Source: Alphaproteobacteria bacterium MarineAlpha9_Bin3 (GTDB taxonomy: Bacteria; Pseudomonadota; Alphaproteobacteria; TMED109). Taken from it: a DNA stretch of 40,356 nt. Of the stretch, positions 14,840 through 23,908 are shown piece by piece. Each line of letters opens with the position of its first letter. Within the stretch, counting starts at the first letter, position 1. The position numbers and the translations under genes were made by a program. The stretch covers positions 1 through 40,356 of the forward strand of contig PTKH01000013.1 in assembly GCA_002937655.1 (NCBI GenBank), in the 5' to 3' direction. The notes under the pieces were generated by a model, which saw nothing but the letters and a program-made list of their open reading frames with translations, was not told where the DNA came from and did not search any database.

Positions 14840-15964
14840 TTGGATTTATCACTAAATGAAGATCAAGAATTAATAAAGGCATCTGTAGAAAAATTTATAA
14901 TTGAAAGTTATGATAGTGAGAGCAGAAGAAAAACCATAAAAAGTAATTTGGGCTCTGATGAAAATATTTGGAAGCAATTTGCAGAATTAGGTTGGTTAGG
15001 TTTACCTTTTCTAGAAAAGGACGGAGGCTTTGGAGGAGATTCTATGGACCTTAACATTTTAATGGAGTCTTTTGGTAAAGGTTTAGTAATCGAGCCGTAT
15101 TTATCTACAGTAGTTCTATCTGGTTCTTTATTAACTCTTTGTCCAGAAAGTAAAATTAGGAATTCAATTATTAATAATATTATACTAGGAAATAATAAGG
15201 TATCTTTTGCTTATGCAGAACCTACTTCTAGATTTAACTTAAATGATGTAACTACGACAGCGAAATTAGATAATAATAAATGGGTATTAAATGGTCATAA
15301 ATCGGTTGTTTTTGGAGCAGGGCAATCTGACTTTATTATAGTTTCTGCTCGAACTAGAGGTAATAGATTTGAAGAAGATGGAATTTCACTTTTTATAGTT
15401 GCAAAAGATACTTCAGGGCTAGAAGTTCAGGATTATGCTACAGTGGATGGTTTTAAGGCTGCAGAAGTGAAACTTAATAGTATTCAATTATCACCAGAAC
15501 AATTAATTAGTGTTGAAAATGAAGCTATTGATATAATTAATAAATCAATAAGTAAAACATTAGTAGCAGTAGCTGCTGAGGCCTCTGGTATAATGTCTAA
15601 AATGTACGAAATGACTTTAGAATATATAAAAACCAGGAAACAATTTGGTGTACCAATAGGAAAATTTCAGGCTATACAACATAGAACTGTTGAGATGTTA
15701 ATATTAAGCGATGAAATGAATTCATTAGCATCAATGGCTGCTTTAAAAGCAGATAGTCCAGAAGGTATAAAGTCTACATATGCTTCAAAAATTCATATTG
15801 GTATTGGAGGTAGAAAACTTGGCCAAGAAGCTATTCAGCTTCATGGAGGTATGGGAGTCACAGAAGAAATGGATATAGGACAATATTTTAAAAGAATTAC
15901 TATGTTAGATACTTTCTTAGGTAATTCAGATTATTATTTAGGGGCTTATTCGAAATTAAGCTAA
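14840..15964 (+). CDS. Acyl-CoA dehydrogenase, small subunit of a paired (PimD-like) type
   Basis: The companion dehydrogenase is 374 aa and starts at TTG, supported by AAGGAG 8 bases upstream. The PimD-like features are LGWLGLPFLEKDGGFGGDSM, GRGLV/EPYL-type text (FGKGLVIEPYLSTVVLSG), FAYAEP in the middle domain, and TRKQFGVPIGKFQAIQHRTVEM and LHGGMGVTEEMDIGQYFKR in the C-terminal domain. Paired dehydrogenases of this kind (as in pimeloyl-CoA and sterol side-chain degradation) share active sites between the two chains. Co-transcription with the large subunit is near certain. No other beta-oxidation genes follow, so the acid degraded cannot be deduced. Confidence 0.88.
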   Translation: MDLSLNEDQELIKASVEKFIIESYDSESRRKTIKSNLGSDENIWKQFAELGWLGLPFLEKDGGFGGDSMDLNILMESFGKGLVIEPYLSTVVLSGSLLTLCPESKIRNSIINNIILGNNKVSFAYAEPTSRFNLNDVTTTAKLDNNKWVLNGHKSVVFGAGQSDFIIVSARTRGNRFEEDGISLFIVAKDTSGLEVQDYATVDGFKAAEVKLNSIQLSPEQLISVENEAIDIINKSISKTLVAVAAEASGIMSKMYEMTLEYIKTRKQFGVPIGKFQAIQHRTVEMLILSDEMNSLASMAALKADSPEGIKSTYASKIHIGIGGRKLGQEAIQLHGGMGVTEEMDIGQYFKRITMLDTFLGNSDYYLGAYSKLS

Positions 15965-15974
15965 TATGTATTAA

Positions 15975-16244
15975 ATGTCTTTCAATAATAAAAATAATTT
16001 TTACTCGCTTCCCATAAGTAAAAATATTGGTTGTCTTGGTTTTATAATTGGAATTTTTATTATATCACTTATATTATTTTTAGGATTTTTTGTAGGTTTA
16101 TTTGTTCTAGGTTTTATTACTTTATTTTATATTTATAAATTTTTTAAAAATAAAATTAATAAAAACAATAATTTAAATGATAATAATGAAGAATATACCG
16201 AAGCAGAATTTATTGAAATAAATGATGACGATAATAACAAATAA
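15975..16244 (+). CDS. Small membrane protein of unknown function
   Basis: An 89-aa protein with a glycine-containing hydrophobic region (about 18-58) that probably forms two closely spaced membrane helices. A basic stretch (KFFKNKINKNN) and a strongly acidic, asparagine-rich tail (NDNNEEYTEAEFIEIND) follow. I recognise no family. It lies 10 bases after the small acyl-CoA dehydrogenase and may be the last gene of that operon. The composition suggests an inner-membrane anchor with a disordered cytoplasmic tail. Confidence 0.6.
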   Translation: MSFNNKNNFYSLPISKNIGCLGFIIGIFIISLILFLGFFVGLFVLGFITLFYIYKFFKNKINKNNNLNDNNEEYTEAEFIEINDDDNNK

Positions 16245-16247
16245 TTT

Positions 16248-17279
16248 TTAATTTTTATTATGAATGTTTTCTTGTTTTGCTCCTAAATTTACAACTTTCT
16301 CATAATTTTCATTTATAAAATCTAATTTGCCATTTATAAATATTAAATGGTTACTTAAATCTGGAAATACTTTATTAATTAAGTTAACTGTTTTCCCTAC
16401 CTGAAATCTACTTAACTTATTTGTACCTTTACTATCTATAATGGAAATTTTATAAGAAAAATTTTTGTAAGAAAATTGAAGCTTATGCATTTCTTCTAAT
16501 AATATAATATCCTCTATACTTTCAAAGCTACTAATAAGCATTATAGAAATATTATCTTTACTATAAATAATATTTTTGATTTCATTTAATGTTGAAATAA
16601 TATGATCATTCTCAGATAAGAATAGTAGTGGCTTATCATTTGATATATAAATTAAATCTGTTTCATATGGTCCTTTTATAGTTAGGGTTTCTCCGTGTAT
16701 CAAGGAATGATTAAAAAATTTATTTATGTTTCTATTCGCATTTTTATTTATTAATAGATTTATTGTCCCATTATTTTTTTCATTTTGATTTATAGAATCT
16801 AAAATGTAATATTTTTTATTATTTTTTATACTCGGAATTACTATTTCTATATAGTTTGATTTTTTATAATTATAAATAAACCTTTTAGGGACTGAAATAC
16901 ATAATTCTATTATGTTTTTATTAATATTTTTTATAGAAAGTATTTCTGAAATTATCTCTCTTGCTTTTGATAATTCTACTCTTCTAGGTATAGGTGCTAG
17001 AGGTTCTATTTTTATTACATCAGATTTTGCGGCTGCTTGACAAAGTAGAACAATATTATTTTCTTTTTCATCTTCAGTAAGAATATGATTAATTTTATTA
17101 TTTCTTTTAAATTCTCCATTAAGTACTTTTGCTTTACAAGTTCCACATATTCCTGATTTGCAACTGTAAGCTAATTTAATATTTTTTTCTAATGAAGCTT
17201 CTATAATATTTTTATCTCTTGATATTGTATAATTTAGATTATACTTAGGTATTATAATGTTAGTATGTTCAGAAGACAT
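16248..17279 (-). CDS. [2Fe-2S] ferredoxin fused to a degenerate FNR-like reductase module
   Basis: Residues 1-95 are a plant-type [2Fe-2S] ferredoxin with Cys40, Cys45, Cys48 and Cys80 (SCKSGICGTCKAKV ... LLCQ). The rest has the layout of an FNR-type flavin reductase (CDP-6-deoxyglucoseen-reductase-like), but its hallmarks are eroded. The FAD motif RxYS reads KKYY at about residue 158, and the GGTGIAP nucleotide loop reads SENDHIIS near residues 228-235. The CG.-type C-terminal motif reads INGKLDF. The reductase half may no longer bind FAD or NAD(P)H and may act as a docking domain; the ferredoxin half should be functional. It is 1 base after a thioredoxin-like gene in the same operon. Confidence 0.72.
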   Translation of the reverse strand: MSSEHTNIIIPKYNLNYTISRDKNIIEASLEKNIKLAYSCKSGICGTCKAKVLNGEFKRNNKINHILTEDEKENNIVLLCQAAAKSDVIKIEPLAPIPRRVELSKAREIISEILSIKNINKNIIELCISVPKRFIYNYKKSNYIEIVIPSIKNNKKYYILDSINQNEKNNGTINLLINKNANRNINKFFNHSLIHGETLTIKGPYETDLIYISNDKPLLFLSENDHIISTLNEIKNIIYSKDNISIMLISSFESIEDIILLEEMHKLQFSYKNFSYKISIIDSKGTNKLSRFQVGKTVNLINKVFPDLSNHLIFINGKLDFINENYEKVVNLGAKQENIHNKN

Positions 17280-17280
17280 A

Positions 17281-17811
17281 TTATTTCCACTTAATAGAAC
17301 ACCCTATACTTGGGTTATTAAAGGGCACATCTTCATTTTTAGAAATTGCAATCATTGAAGAAAATAATTCTCTGATATCGCTGTTATTTGGGTTTTTTAC
17401 TCTTCCTCTATATTTTAAAGATAAATTTTCATCAAAGCCAAAAAAATCTGGTGTGCATAATGCATTATATGATTTTGCAACAATTTGATTTTCATCATAT
17501 AAGTAAGGAATATTAAATTTATTATTTTTTGCAAACAAAACCATTTTTTCAAAACTATCTTCTTCGTATACATTTACATCGTTCGGCATAATTGCGACAG
17601 ATGAAATTCCATACTCCTTTAATTCATTTGTATCTTTAACCAAATCAGAAATAATTTCTTTAACATAGGGGCAATGATTGCAAATAAAACAAATTAAAGT
17701 ACCTTTATCACCTTTAACTTTCTCTAAGCTATAATAACTATTATTAACACCTAAAAGGTGAAAGTCTTTTGCAATAAAATTAGTATCTATGCGACCAGAT
17801 TCTGTTAACAT
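17281..17811 (-). CDS. Thioredoxin-like (AhpC/TSA-fold) redox protein
   Basis: A 176-aa member of a cytoplasmic thioredoxin-fold family. The redox motif CNHCPYVKEI lies at about residues 44-53, with CTPDFFGFDENLSLKYRGR at the cis-proline/second-cysteine region and the C-terminal PSIGCSIKWK typical of the family. The peroxiredoxin resolving pattern is not complete, so it may be a thiol peroxidase-like or disulfide-exchange protein. There is no signal peptide. It leads a two-gene operon with the ferredoxin-reductase-like protein (1-base gap), which hints that the two share electrons; this is inference. Confidence 0.82.
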   Translation of the reverse strand: MLTESGRIDTNFIAKDFHLLGVNNSYYSLEKVKGDKGTLICFICNHCPYVKEIISDLVKDTNELKEYGISSVAIMPNDVNVYEEDSFEKMVLFAKNNKFNIPYLYDENQIVAKSYNALCTPDFFGFDENLSLKYRGRVKNPNNSDIRELFSSMIAISKNEDVPFNNPSIGCSIKWK

Positions 17812-17866
17812 AATTATTTATATTCCTAAATTTTACTTTTTTAAATAATAAATTATCATAATATAC

Positions 17867-17895
17867 TTGAAAGTATTCGTAAGTGATACTATTTA
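17867..17895 (+). promoter_or_regulatory. Predicted promoter of the Gld-type ABC operon
   Basis: TTGAAA (17867-17872), a 17-base spacer and TATTTA (17890-17895) precede the ABC ATPase by about 35 bases. The spacer carries AGTAT...ATACT inverted arms, which could be an operator. A further TGCAA-N7-TTGCA repeat sits in the predicted leader just ahead of the AAGGGA ribosome site. Confidence 0.5.
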
Positions 17896-17930
17896 TGTGC
17901 AATAATTTTTTGCAAAGGGAAATTTAATAT

Positions 17931-18674
17931 ATGTCTGTTTTGATTGAAGTCGATCATTTAACAAAAAGCTTTGGCCCATTTATAGCAGTGGACAACATTA
18001 GCTTTTCTCTCAAAAGGGGAGAAGTTTTAGGTTTTCTTGGTCCTAATGGTGCAGGTAAGACCACTACTATGAGAATGATAACGGGGTTTTTATCACCTAC
18101 TGAGGGTAACATTAACGTATGTGGTAATGATGTCACTAGATACCCCTTACAAATTAAAGAAAAAATAGGATATGTTCCTGAAGGAGCTCCTCTTTATGGA
18201 GAAATGACCGTATTAAATTTTTTAAATTTTATCGCAGAAGTTAGAAAAATTCCAAAAAAAAAGGTAGATAGTGCTATAGAAAGCGCTATAAAAAAATTAG
18301 GTTTAGAATTAGTATTGTATCAGCAGTTAGAGACATTATCAAAGGGATACAAGAGAAGAGTTGGTTTATCTCAAGCTATCATACATGATCCAGATGTTTT
18401 AATACTTGATGAACCTACTGACGGTTTAGACCCTAACCAGAAACATGAAGTTAGAAAATTAATTAAAGAAATGGCTTCAACAAAAGCTATAATTATATCT
18501 ACTCACATACTTGAAGAGGTGGATGCAGTTTGTACAAGAGCAATGATAATTTCTAAAGGAAAAATGGTAGTTGATAAATCGCCAAAAGAGCTATTAATTG
18601 GTGCCCCAAAAGGTTCAAATTTAGATGACGTATTTAGAACTCTTACAATAGGTGATGATAAGGTAGAAAATTAA
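17931..18674 (+). CDS. ABC transporter ATP-binding protein (GldA-like)
   Basis: A 247-aa ABC-2-type ATPase. Walker A GPNGAGKTTT is near residue 38, signature LSKGYKRR near 139, Walker B VLILDEPTDGLDP near 158-170 and the H-loop ISTHILEE near 190. The VPEGAPLYGEMTVLNFLNF segment matches the GldA/NosF/CcmA-like exporter group. It is first in a four-gene operon with a permease, a GldG-like auxiliary protein and a DUF4340 protein. In Bacteroidetes the homologues are linked to gliding, but in Proteobacteria this cassette is of unknown export function. Confidence 0.92.
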   Translation: MSVLIEVDHLTKSFGPFIAVDNISFSLKRGEVLGFLGPNGAGKTTTMRMITGFLSPTEGNINVCGNDVTRYPLQIKEKIGYVPEGAPLYGEMTVLNFLNFIAEVRKIPKKKVDSAIESAIKKLGLELVLYQQLETLSKGYKRRVGLSQAIIHDPDVLILDEPTDGLDPNQKHEVRKLIKEMASTKAIIISTHILEEVDAVCTRAMIISKGKMVVDKSPKELLIGAPKGSNLDDVFRTLTIGDDKVEN

Positions 18675-19408
18675 TGAATACAGTTTTATCAATAACAAAA
18701 AGAGAAATAAGTGGTTACTTTGCTACTCCGGTTGCATATGTATTTATTGTTATATTTTTAATTATGTCCGGTCTGTTTACCTTTTATATGGGAGGCTTTT
18801 ATGAAAGAGGCCAAGCTGATTTAACATCTTTTTTTGAATGGCATCCATGGTTATATTTATTTTTAATTCCGGCTATATCTATGAGGTTATGGGCTGAAGA
18901 AAGAAGAAATGGTACAATAGAATTGTTAATGACTCTTCCTATAAGTACTTCACAGGCAGTATTAGGCAAATTTATTGCTGCATGGTTATTTACAGCTATA
19001 TCTTTAATGCTAACTTTTCCTATGTGGATTACAGTTAATTATCTCGGTAATCCAGATAATGGAACTATTATAGCTAGTTATTTAGGAAGTTTATTAATGG
19101 CAGGCGGATATTTAGCAATTGGTTCCTGTATCTCATCTTTAACAAAAAACCAAGTTATAGCATTTGTTGTTACTATAGCAGTTTGTTTTTTATTTACAGT
19201 AAGCGGTATGCCAATAGTTTTAAATTTCTTTTCTAGCTGGACTCCACAGGCTCTACTAGACACTATTGCTTCATTTAGTTTTATATCTAATTTCACAGAT
19301 TTAACACAAGGTGTAATAGATATTAGAAATATAATATATTTTATATCTCTAATTCTAGCGACTTTGACATTGAATGTCATATCTATCAATTCTAAAAAAG
19401 GGATATAG
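18674..19408 (+). CDS. ABC-2 type permease (GldF-like)
   Basis: A 244-aa six-helix ABC-2 permease. It starts inside the stop of the ATPase gene (TAATG junction), a sign of coupled translation. The text KREISGYFATPVAYVFIVIF and WAEERRNGTIELLMTLPIST is characteristic of the GldF family. The conserved E-rich coupling helix (AEERRNGTIELLM, about 74-86) should contact the ATPase. It is the membrane component of the Gld-type exporter encoded by the operon. Confidence 0.9.
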   Translation: MNTVLSITKREISGYFATPVAYVFIVIFLIMSGLFTFYMGGFYERGQADLTSFFEWHPWLYLFLIPAISMRLWAEERRNGTIELLMTLPISTSQAVLGKFIAAWLFTAISLMLTFPMWITVNYLGNPDNGTIIASYLGSLLMAGGYLAIGSCISSLTKNQVIAFVVTIAVCFLFTVSGMPIVLNFFSSWTPQALLDTIASFSFISNFTDLTQGVIDIRNIIYFISLILATLTLNVISINSKKGI

Positions 19409-19409
19409 A

Positions 19410-21356
19410 ATGTTACTCTCTTTATTAAAAAATGATAATACATCTTCTTCTACTTTAGTTAGATTTGCTGCTTTTGCAGTTATAATTCTATTTATTTCTT
19501 TAAATACGCTGAGTAATCAACTGTTTTCTGGGGCTAGATTAGATCTTACAGAAAATAATCTTTATACTTTAAACCCTGGAACATTTAAGGTTATTGAAAC
19601 TATCAAAGAACCTATTACATTAAGGTTATTTTTTTCGGATAAATTAAGTAGAGATATTGCTCCTATGAGAGAGTATGGTCAGCGAGTAAGAGAGTTGATA
19701 GAAGAATACGTGGTAAGATCTAATGGTATGATTAGACTAGAGAGAGTTGATCCTGAGCCTTTTACTGATAATGAAGATTTAGCGATCTTATATGGTTTAC
19801 AGGGAATGCAGGTCTCTCAAGCAGGAGAAAAGTTTTATTTTGGCTTAGTTGCAACTAATTCTACTGATGATATATCAATAATACCATTCTTTGAACAAAA
19901 TAGAGAAACTTATTTAGAATATGATATAAGCAGAATAGTCAATGATCTAGCTAATCCTAAAAAAAAGAAATTGGGTTTAATTAGCTCATTACCTATTAAT
20001 GGTGGATTAGCATATCCAGATGCTCCAGCATCAGATTATGTTCCTCCTTGGGAAATTTATAATAGATTAGCAGAAGTTTTTGAAATTATTAGTATTCCTT
20101 ATGAGTCTAATGAGATATCCGATGAAATTGACTTACTTATGGTAGTTCATCCTAAAGACTTAAAAAACTCTACAAAATATGCAATAGATCAATTTGTTCT
20201 TTCCGGAAAGGGCGCAATATTTTTTGTTGATCCTTATTCTGAAGTTGAGAGAAATGCTTTACCATTAGAGCAAAGAAGAACATATATTCCTGGTTCAAAT
20301 TTAAACACACTTTTTAGTAATTATGGCGCATATGTGGAGCCTGGAATGATAGTTGGTGATAGAATATCTGGAAGAAAAGTTACTATAGGAAGATCACAAA
20401 ATTCAAGAGTTATTACCTATGTACTATGGTTAGCTTTATCTAAAGATTTAATGAATCCTAATAATTTAATTACTAATGAATTAGAGTCTATTTTAACAAA
20501 TACTCCAGGTGGTATAATAAGATCTAAAGATGCAAAATCAAAATTTGAAATATTATATAGTTCAAATGCTGATTCTATGTTTATAGAAAGATTTAAAATA
20601 CAATTTAGGCCAGACCCAACTTTATTATTGTCTGAGTTTCAAACTGATAACAAAGTTAAGAATCTTGCAGTTAGTTTAACAGGAGAATTTAAATCTACAT
20701 ATATTGATGGACCGCCTTTGTCGGAAGATGGAGAAAAAATTATTGTAAATAACTCACATCTGAAAGAAACTAAAGAGGGTAATATATTAATTTTTGCAGA
20801 CACGGATATGTTATCAAATTCAATTTGGACACAAAAACAAGATAATTTTGGCAAAGAAACATTTACTCCAATATCTGATAACGGCTCTTTAGTAATTAAT
20901 GCTGTAGAGTTTCTTGCAGGGGGAGGAGAATTAATTGCTCTTAGAACAAGAGGTACTTCAATGCGACCTTTTATTGTTGTAGAAGAACTTCAGAAAAAAG
21001 CTGAAACAGCATACAGAGAAACAGAAAAAAGTTTACAGAATGATTTGACTAATACAGAAAATAAATTAAGAGATTTACAAAGAGGAGCATCTATTGCAAC
21101 TCAAGATGGAGCGCCAATTTTATCAAAAGAACAAGCTGATACTCTTCAAGAATTTAAAGATCAGATTATAAACATTAGAAAAAAGCTTAGAGATGTTCAA
21201 AGAGACTTGAGAGTTGATATTGAAAAATTAGGATTAATGTTAAAGCTTTATAATATATGGATTGCTCCAATATTAGTTACTATTTCTTCAATTCTCGTAT
21301 TTATTATGAGAAGAAGGAAAAGAATTAATCATTTAGCTAGTATGCGAATTAAATAA
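19410..21356 (+). CDS. GldG-like ABC auxiliary protein
   Basis: A 648-aa substrate-side accessory protein of the Gld-type ABC system (ABC_transp_aux domain). A membrane helix lies near residues 18-36, followed by LDLTENNLYTLNPGT-like text (RLDLTENNLYTL), a large extracytoplasmic domain, a coiled-coil (about 535-615, rich in K/E/Q) and a C-terminal helix (about 620-640) ending in MRRRKR. I use the ATG at 19410, which lies 7 bases after an AAGGG ribosome site and 1 base after the permease stop. The longer frame from 19374 lies inside the permease. Confidence 0.88.
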   Translation: MLLSLLKNDNTSSSTLVRFAAFAVIILFISLNTLSNQLFSGARLDLTENNLYTLNPGTFKVIETIKEPITLRLFFSDKLSRDIAPMREYGQRVRELIEEYVVRSNGMIRLERVDPEPFTDNEDLAILYGLQGMQVSQAGEKFYFGLVATNSTDDISIIPFFEQNRETYLEYDISRIVNDLANPKKKKLGLISSLPINGGLAYPDAPASDYVPPWEIYNRLAEVFEIISIPYESNEISDEIDLLMVVHPKDLKNSTKYAIDQFVLSGKGAIFFVDPYSEVERNALPLEQRRTYIPGSNLNTLFSNYGAYVEPGMIVGDRISGRKVTIGRSQNSRVITYVLWLALSKDLMNPNNLITNELESILTNTPGGIIRSKDAKSKFEILYSSNADSMFIERFKIQFRPDPTLLLSEFQTDNKVKNLAVSLTGEFKSTYIDGPPLSEDGEKIIVNNSHLKETKEGNILIFADTDMLSNSIWTQKQDNFGKETFTPISDNGSLVINAVEFLAGGGELIALRTRGTSMRPFIVVEELQKKAETAYRETEKSLQNDLTNTENKLRDLQRGASIATQDGAPILSKEQADTLQEFKDQIINIRKKLRDVQRDLRVDIEKLGLMLKLYNIWIAPILVTISSILVFIMRRRKRINHLASMRIK

Positions 21357-21371
21357 TAAAGGATAAAAATA

Positions 21372-22490
21372 ATGAAGCAGTCAAATGCTTATTTAATTAT
21401 ATTAATTTCTCTAATTTTTGTTGGGCTTACATTTTTTGTAAGTCTTTATAGAGACGCTGAAAATAGAAGAGTAGAAGGAGAAAGATTTTTATTTCCAAAG
21501 CTAAGCGTTTCAACAGATGAAAATAGTCTTAAATTACTAAACGAAATTACTGAAGTGAATATAACGAATAATAAAGAAAGTTTTTCAATTATGAGAGATG
21601 AAGATAGTTGGTATCTTCCTGGTTTAGCAAATTTTCCAGTACCTTTAGATAAAATAAAAAGAGTTATAGTTGGTGTTGCACAATTAGAAACTATAGAGCC
21701 TAAAACAAAAAATACGGAACTCCATGGAGAACTTGGTTTAAATGATGTTGATAATGAAGTTAACTCGGCAAGTAAGGTTACTTTGATTAATAACGATAAA
21801 GGGGAAGTAGCATCTATATTAGTAGGGAACGACTCCAAATTTGGAAAAGAAACTAGATATGCAAGAAAGCCAAATAATAGTCAAAGTTGGCTAGTATGGA
21901 GAAATTTTGATGTTCCAGAATCTGAAATTGATTGGCTAGATGATACTTTATTTACAGTTCATAGAACTAGAATAGCAGATATCACCATTACTCATGCCGA
22001 TGGACATGAAGTTCTTATAAAAAGAGATAATTATTCTGAGCAATATTTCAAGTTACAAAACTTAGATGATGATACACTGCCTGTAAACCCTTATGTGGGT
22101 AATCAATTAGGAAGTGCTCTGGATAATGTTTCGTTAATTGATATTCGGTCTAAAGATGATATTTCTTTTTCTGATAAAGCTACTACTATTGTTTATACAA
22201 CATTTGATGGATTGAAAATAGTCATAAAAAACGAAAATATTAAAGGTTTTAATTGGGTAAATTTTGTAGCTACTTCAGATATTAAATTAAGAAGAGAGCT
22301 ACCAAAAGATGGCCCAGTAAATGTAGGCTTGCCTGAAATGGAAACTTTTAAGAGTGTAGAAGATGAAGTTGTTAAACTAAATGCCAATTTTAGTGATTGG
22401 GTATTTGCATTAAAAAATGAAAAACATCAACAATTTAATAGTAGACTTGAAGACTTAACAAAAAAGAAAGATGTTGATATTAAAGAATAG
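21372..22490 (+). CDS. DUF4340 domain protein of the Gld-type ABC operon
   Basis: A 372-aa protein with one N-terminal membrane helix (about 7-26) and a long periplasmic region. That region has DUF4340 features: repeated units such as VNITNNKESFSIMRDEDSWYL and WRNFDVPESEIDWLDDTLF. DUF4340 proteins regularly sit after gldG-like genes in proteobacterial and other ABC cassettes, as here (15-base gap, AAAGGA ribosome site). Its function is unknown; a periplasmic partner for the exported substrate is a reasonable guess. It converges on apt with 1 base between. Confidence 0.85.
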   Translation: MKQSNAYLIILISLIFVGLTFFVSLYRDAENRRVEGERFLFPKLSVSTDENSLKLLNEITEVNITNNKESFSIMRDEDSWYLPGLANFPVPLDKIKRVIVGVAQLETIEPKTKNTELHGELGLNDVDNEVNSASKVTLINNDKGEVASILVGNDSKFGKETRYARKPNNSQSWLVWRNFDVPESEIDWLDDTLFTVHRTRIADITITHADGHEVLIKRDNYSEQYFKLQNLDDDTLPVNPYVGNQLGSALDNVSLIDIRSKDDISFSDKATTIVYTTFDGLKIVIKNENIKGFNWVNFVATSDIKLRRELPKDGPVNVGLPEMETFKSVEDEVVKLNANFSDWVFALKNEKHQQFNSRLEDLTKKKDVDIKE

Positions 22491-22491
22491 T

Positions 22492-23019
22492 TTATTCACC
22501 ATCAAATTCCATTAAAGAGTAAACATTATTACCATTATCAATTAATTTTTTAGAGCCGCCTAAATTTGGTAAATTAACCAAAAATGAGTACTCATATATT
22601 TTAGCGTCTAATTTCTTTATTAAGTTTCCTGCGGCTATTGCAGTTCCACCAGTGGCTATTAAATCATCAACTAATACTACTTTTGAATTCTTACTAAGTG
22701 CGGAAATATCTATTTCTAATGAATCAGTTCCATATTCTAATAAATATTCTTCAGATATGACATCGCAGGGAAGCTTTCCTTTCTTTCTTATAGGTACAAA
22801 AGAAATACCTAATTTTTCCGCAATAATTGAACCAAATATGAAACCTCTTGCTTCAATGCCTGCAATAGCGTTAATATTTTTATTTTTATAACGATTTAAA
22901 TAAATATCAGATATATATTTTAAGGCATTTCCGTTGTATAGTAATGTTGAAATATCACGAAATAATATTCCAGGCTTGGGATAATTTGGGACAGTTCTTA
23001 TGAGACTTTTTAAATTCAT
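22492..23019 (-). CDS. apt: Adenine phosphoribosyltransferase
   Basis: Apt salvages adenine by converting it with PRPP to AMP. The 175-aa protein opens LKSLIRTVPNYPKPGILFRD, has AGIEARGFIFG near residue 58, and the PRPP loop VLVDDLIATGGTA near residues 114-126. Length and all motifs match the family. AAGGA precedes the ATG. Its 5' end overlaps the 5' end of the divergent L,D-transpeptidase by 20 bases, so each gene's promoter must lie inside the other's coding sequence. Confidence 0.96.
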   Translation of the reverse strand: MNLKSLIRTVPNYPKPGILFRDISTLLYNGNALKYISDIYLNRYKNKNINAIAGIEARGFIFGSIIAEKLGISFVPIRKKGKLPCDVISEEYLLEYGTDSLEIDISALSKNSKVVLVDDLIATGGTAIAAGNLIKKLDAKIYEYSFLVNLPNLGGSKKLIDNGNNVYSLMEFDGE

Positions 23020-23908
23020 TATTATTCCTTTTTTATTTATATACTCTAATTATTCGTTATCAGATAATAGCAATATAAATAATGATATCTATGGAGTAAA
23101 TACTTACTATACTACGAATGAAAAAGATACGTTAATTAGTATAGCAAGAAAGTATGGTATTTCATTTGCTGATATATTATCTGCAAATGATGTAAATATG
23201 GATCCATGGATACCAGGTAAGGATAAAAAATTATTAATTCCAAAATCTCATATTGTGCCTTTAAGTAAAAGAGATGGAATAGTAATCAATATCGGTGATC
23301 TTAGACTATATTATTTTGAAGAGGGCGAACTGATTGATACTTTTCCAATTGGAATAGGAAGAAGTGGTTGGGAAACGCCATTAGGAAAAGCTAAGGTTAT
23401 AAAAAAAAAGCAAAACCCTATCTGGATACCTCCTGAATCCGTAAGAAAAGAAGATCCAAGCTTACCAAAAGTTGTTGCTGCAGGTGATGATAATCCATTA
23501 GGTAATAGAGCCATTTATTTATCAATGCCCTCTTATTTAATACATGGAACTAATAAACCATATGGTGTTGGAATGAAAGTTTCGCATGGTTGTATAAGGT
23601 TATATCCAGAAGATATTGAGACTTTATATGATTTAGTAGTAGAGGGAACAAATGTAAATATAATAAATCAATCAATTAAAGCAGGTTGGAAGGATAGTCA
23701 ATTATATTTAGAAGTACATATACTTCCTGATTATGTTACTAGCAGTGATGAAAAACAAGTTATTAATAGTTCTGACTTATATCCTCAAGCTTATGAAGTA
23801 ATTCAAAGAGCTGCAGGTTTAGACATAACTAAAGTAGACTGGGATAAAGTTAAAGAAGCTGTAAAGAAAGCTAATGGTATACCAATAAATATTACGATTT
23901 CAGAATAA
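23000..23908 (+). CDS. LysM L,D-transpeptidase (ErfK/YbiS/YcfS/YnhG family)
   Basis: A periplasmic L,D-transpeptidase of 302 aa. It has a signal peptide (about 1-21), a LysM-type peptidoglycan-binding segment (about 36-82, DTLISIARKYGISFADILSA) and a YkuD catalytic domain (about 93-220) with His182 and the SHGCIR nucleophile motif (His196, Cys198). The family makes 3-3 peptidoglycan crosslinks or attaches proteins such as Lpp to peptidoglycan. The alphaproteobacterial/enterobacterial ErfK-type wording (PLGKAKVIKKKQNPIWIPP) fits. A small Lpp-like lipoprotein ending in Lys converges on it across a shared terminator. Confidence 0.93.
   Translation: MRLFKFIIIPFLFIYSNYSLSDNSNINNDIYGVNTYYTTNEKDTLISIARKYGISFADILSANDVNMDPWIPGKDKKLLIPKSHIVPLSKRDGIVINIGDLRLYYFEEGELIDTFPIGIGRSGWETPLGKAKVIKKKQNPIWIPPESVRKEDPSLPKVVAAGDDNPLGNRAIYLSMPSYLIHGTNKPYGVGMKVSHGCIRLYPEDIETLYDLVVEGTNVNIINQSIKAGWKDSQLYLEVHILPDYVTSSDEKQVINSSDLYPQAYEVIQRAAGLDITKVDWDKVKEAVKKANGIPINITISE

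Noticed and set aside
19374-19409. Upstream start of the GldG-like gene inside the permease gene
   Set aside because: The ATG at 19410 has a good ribosome site and a 1-base spacing typical of this operon; the extension is read from permease coding sequence in another frame.
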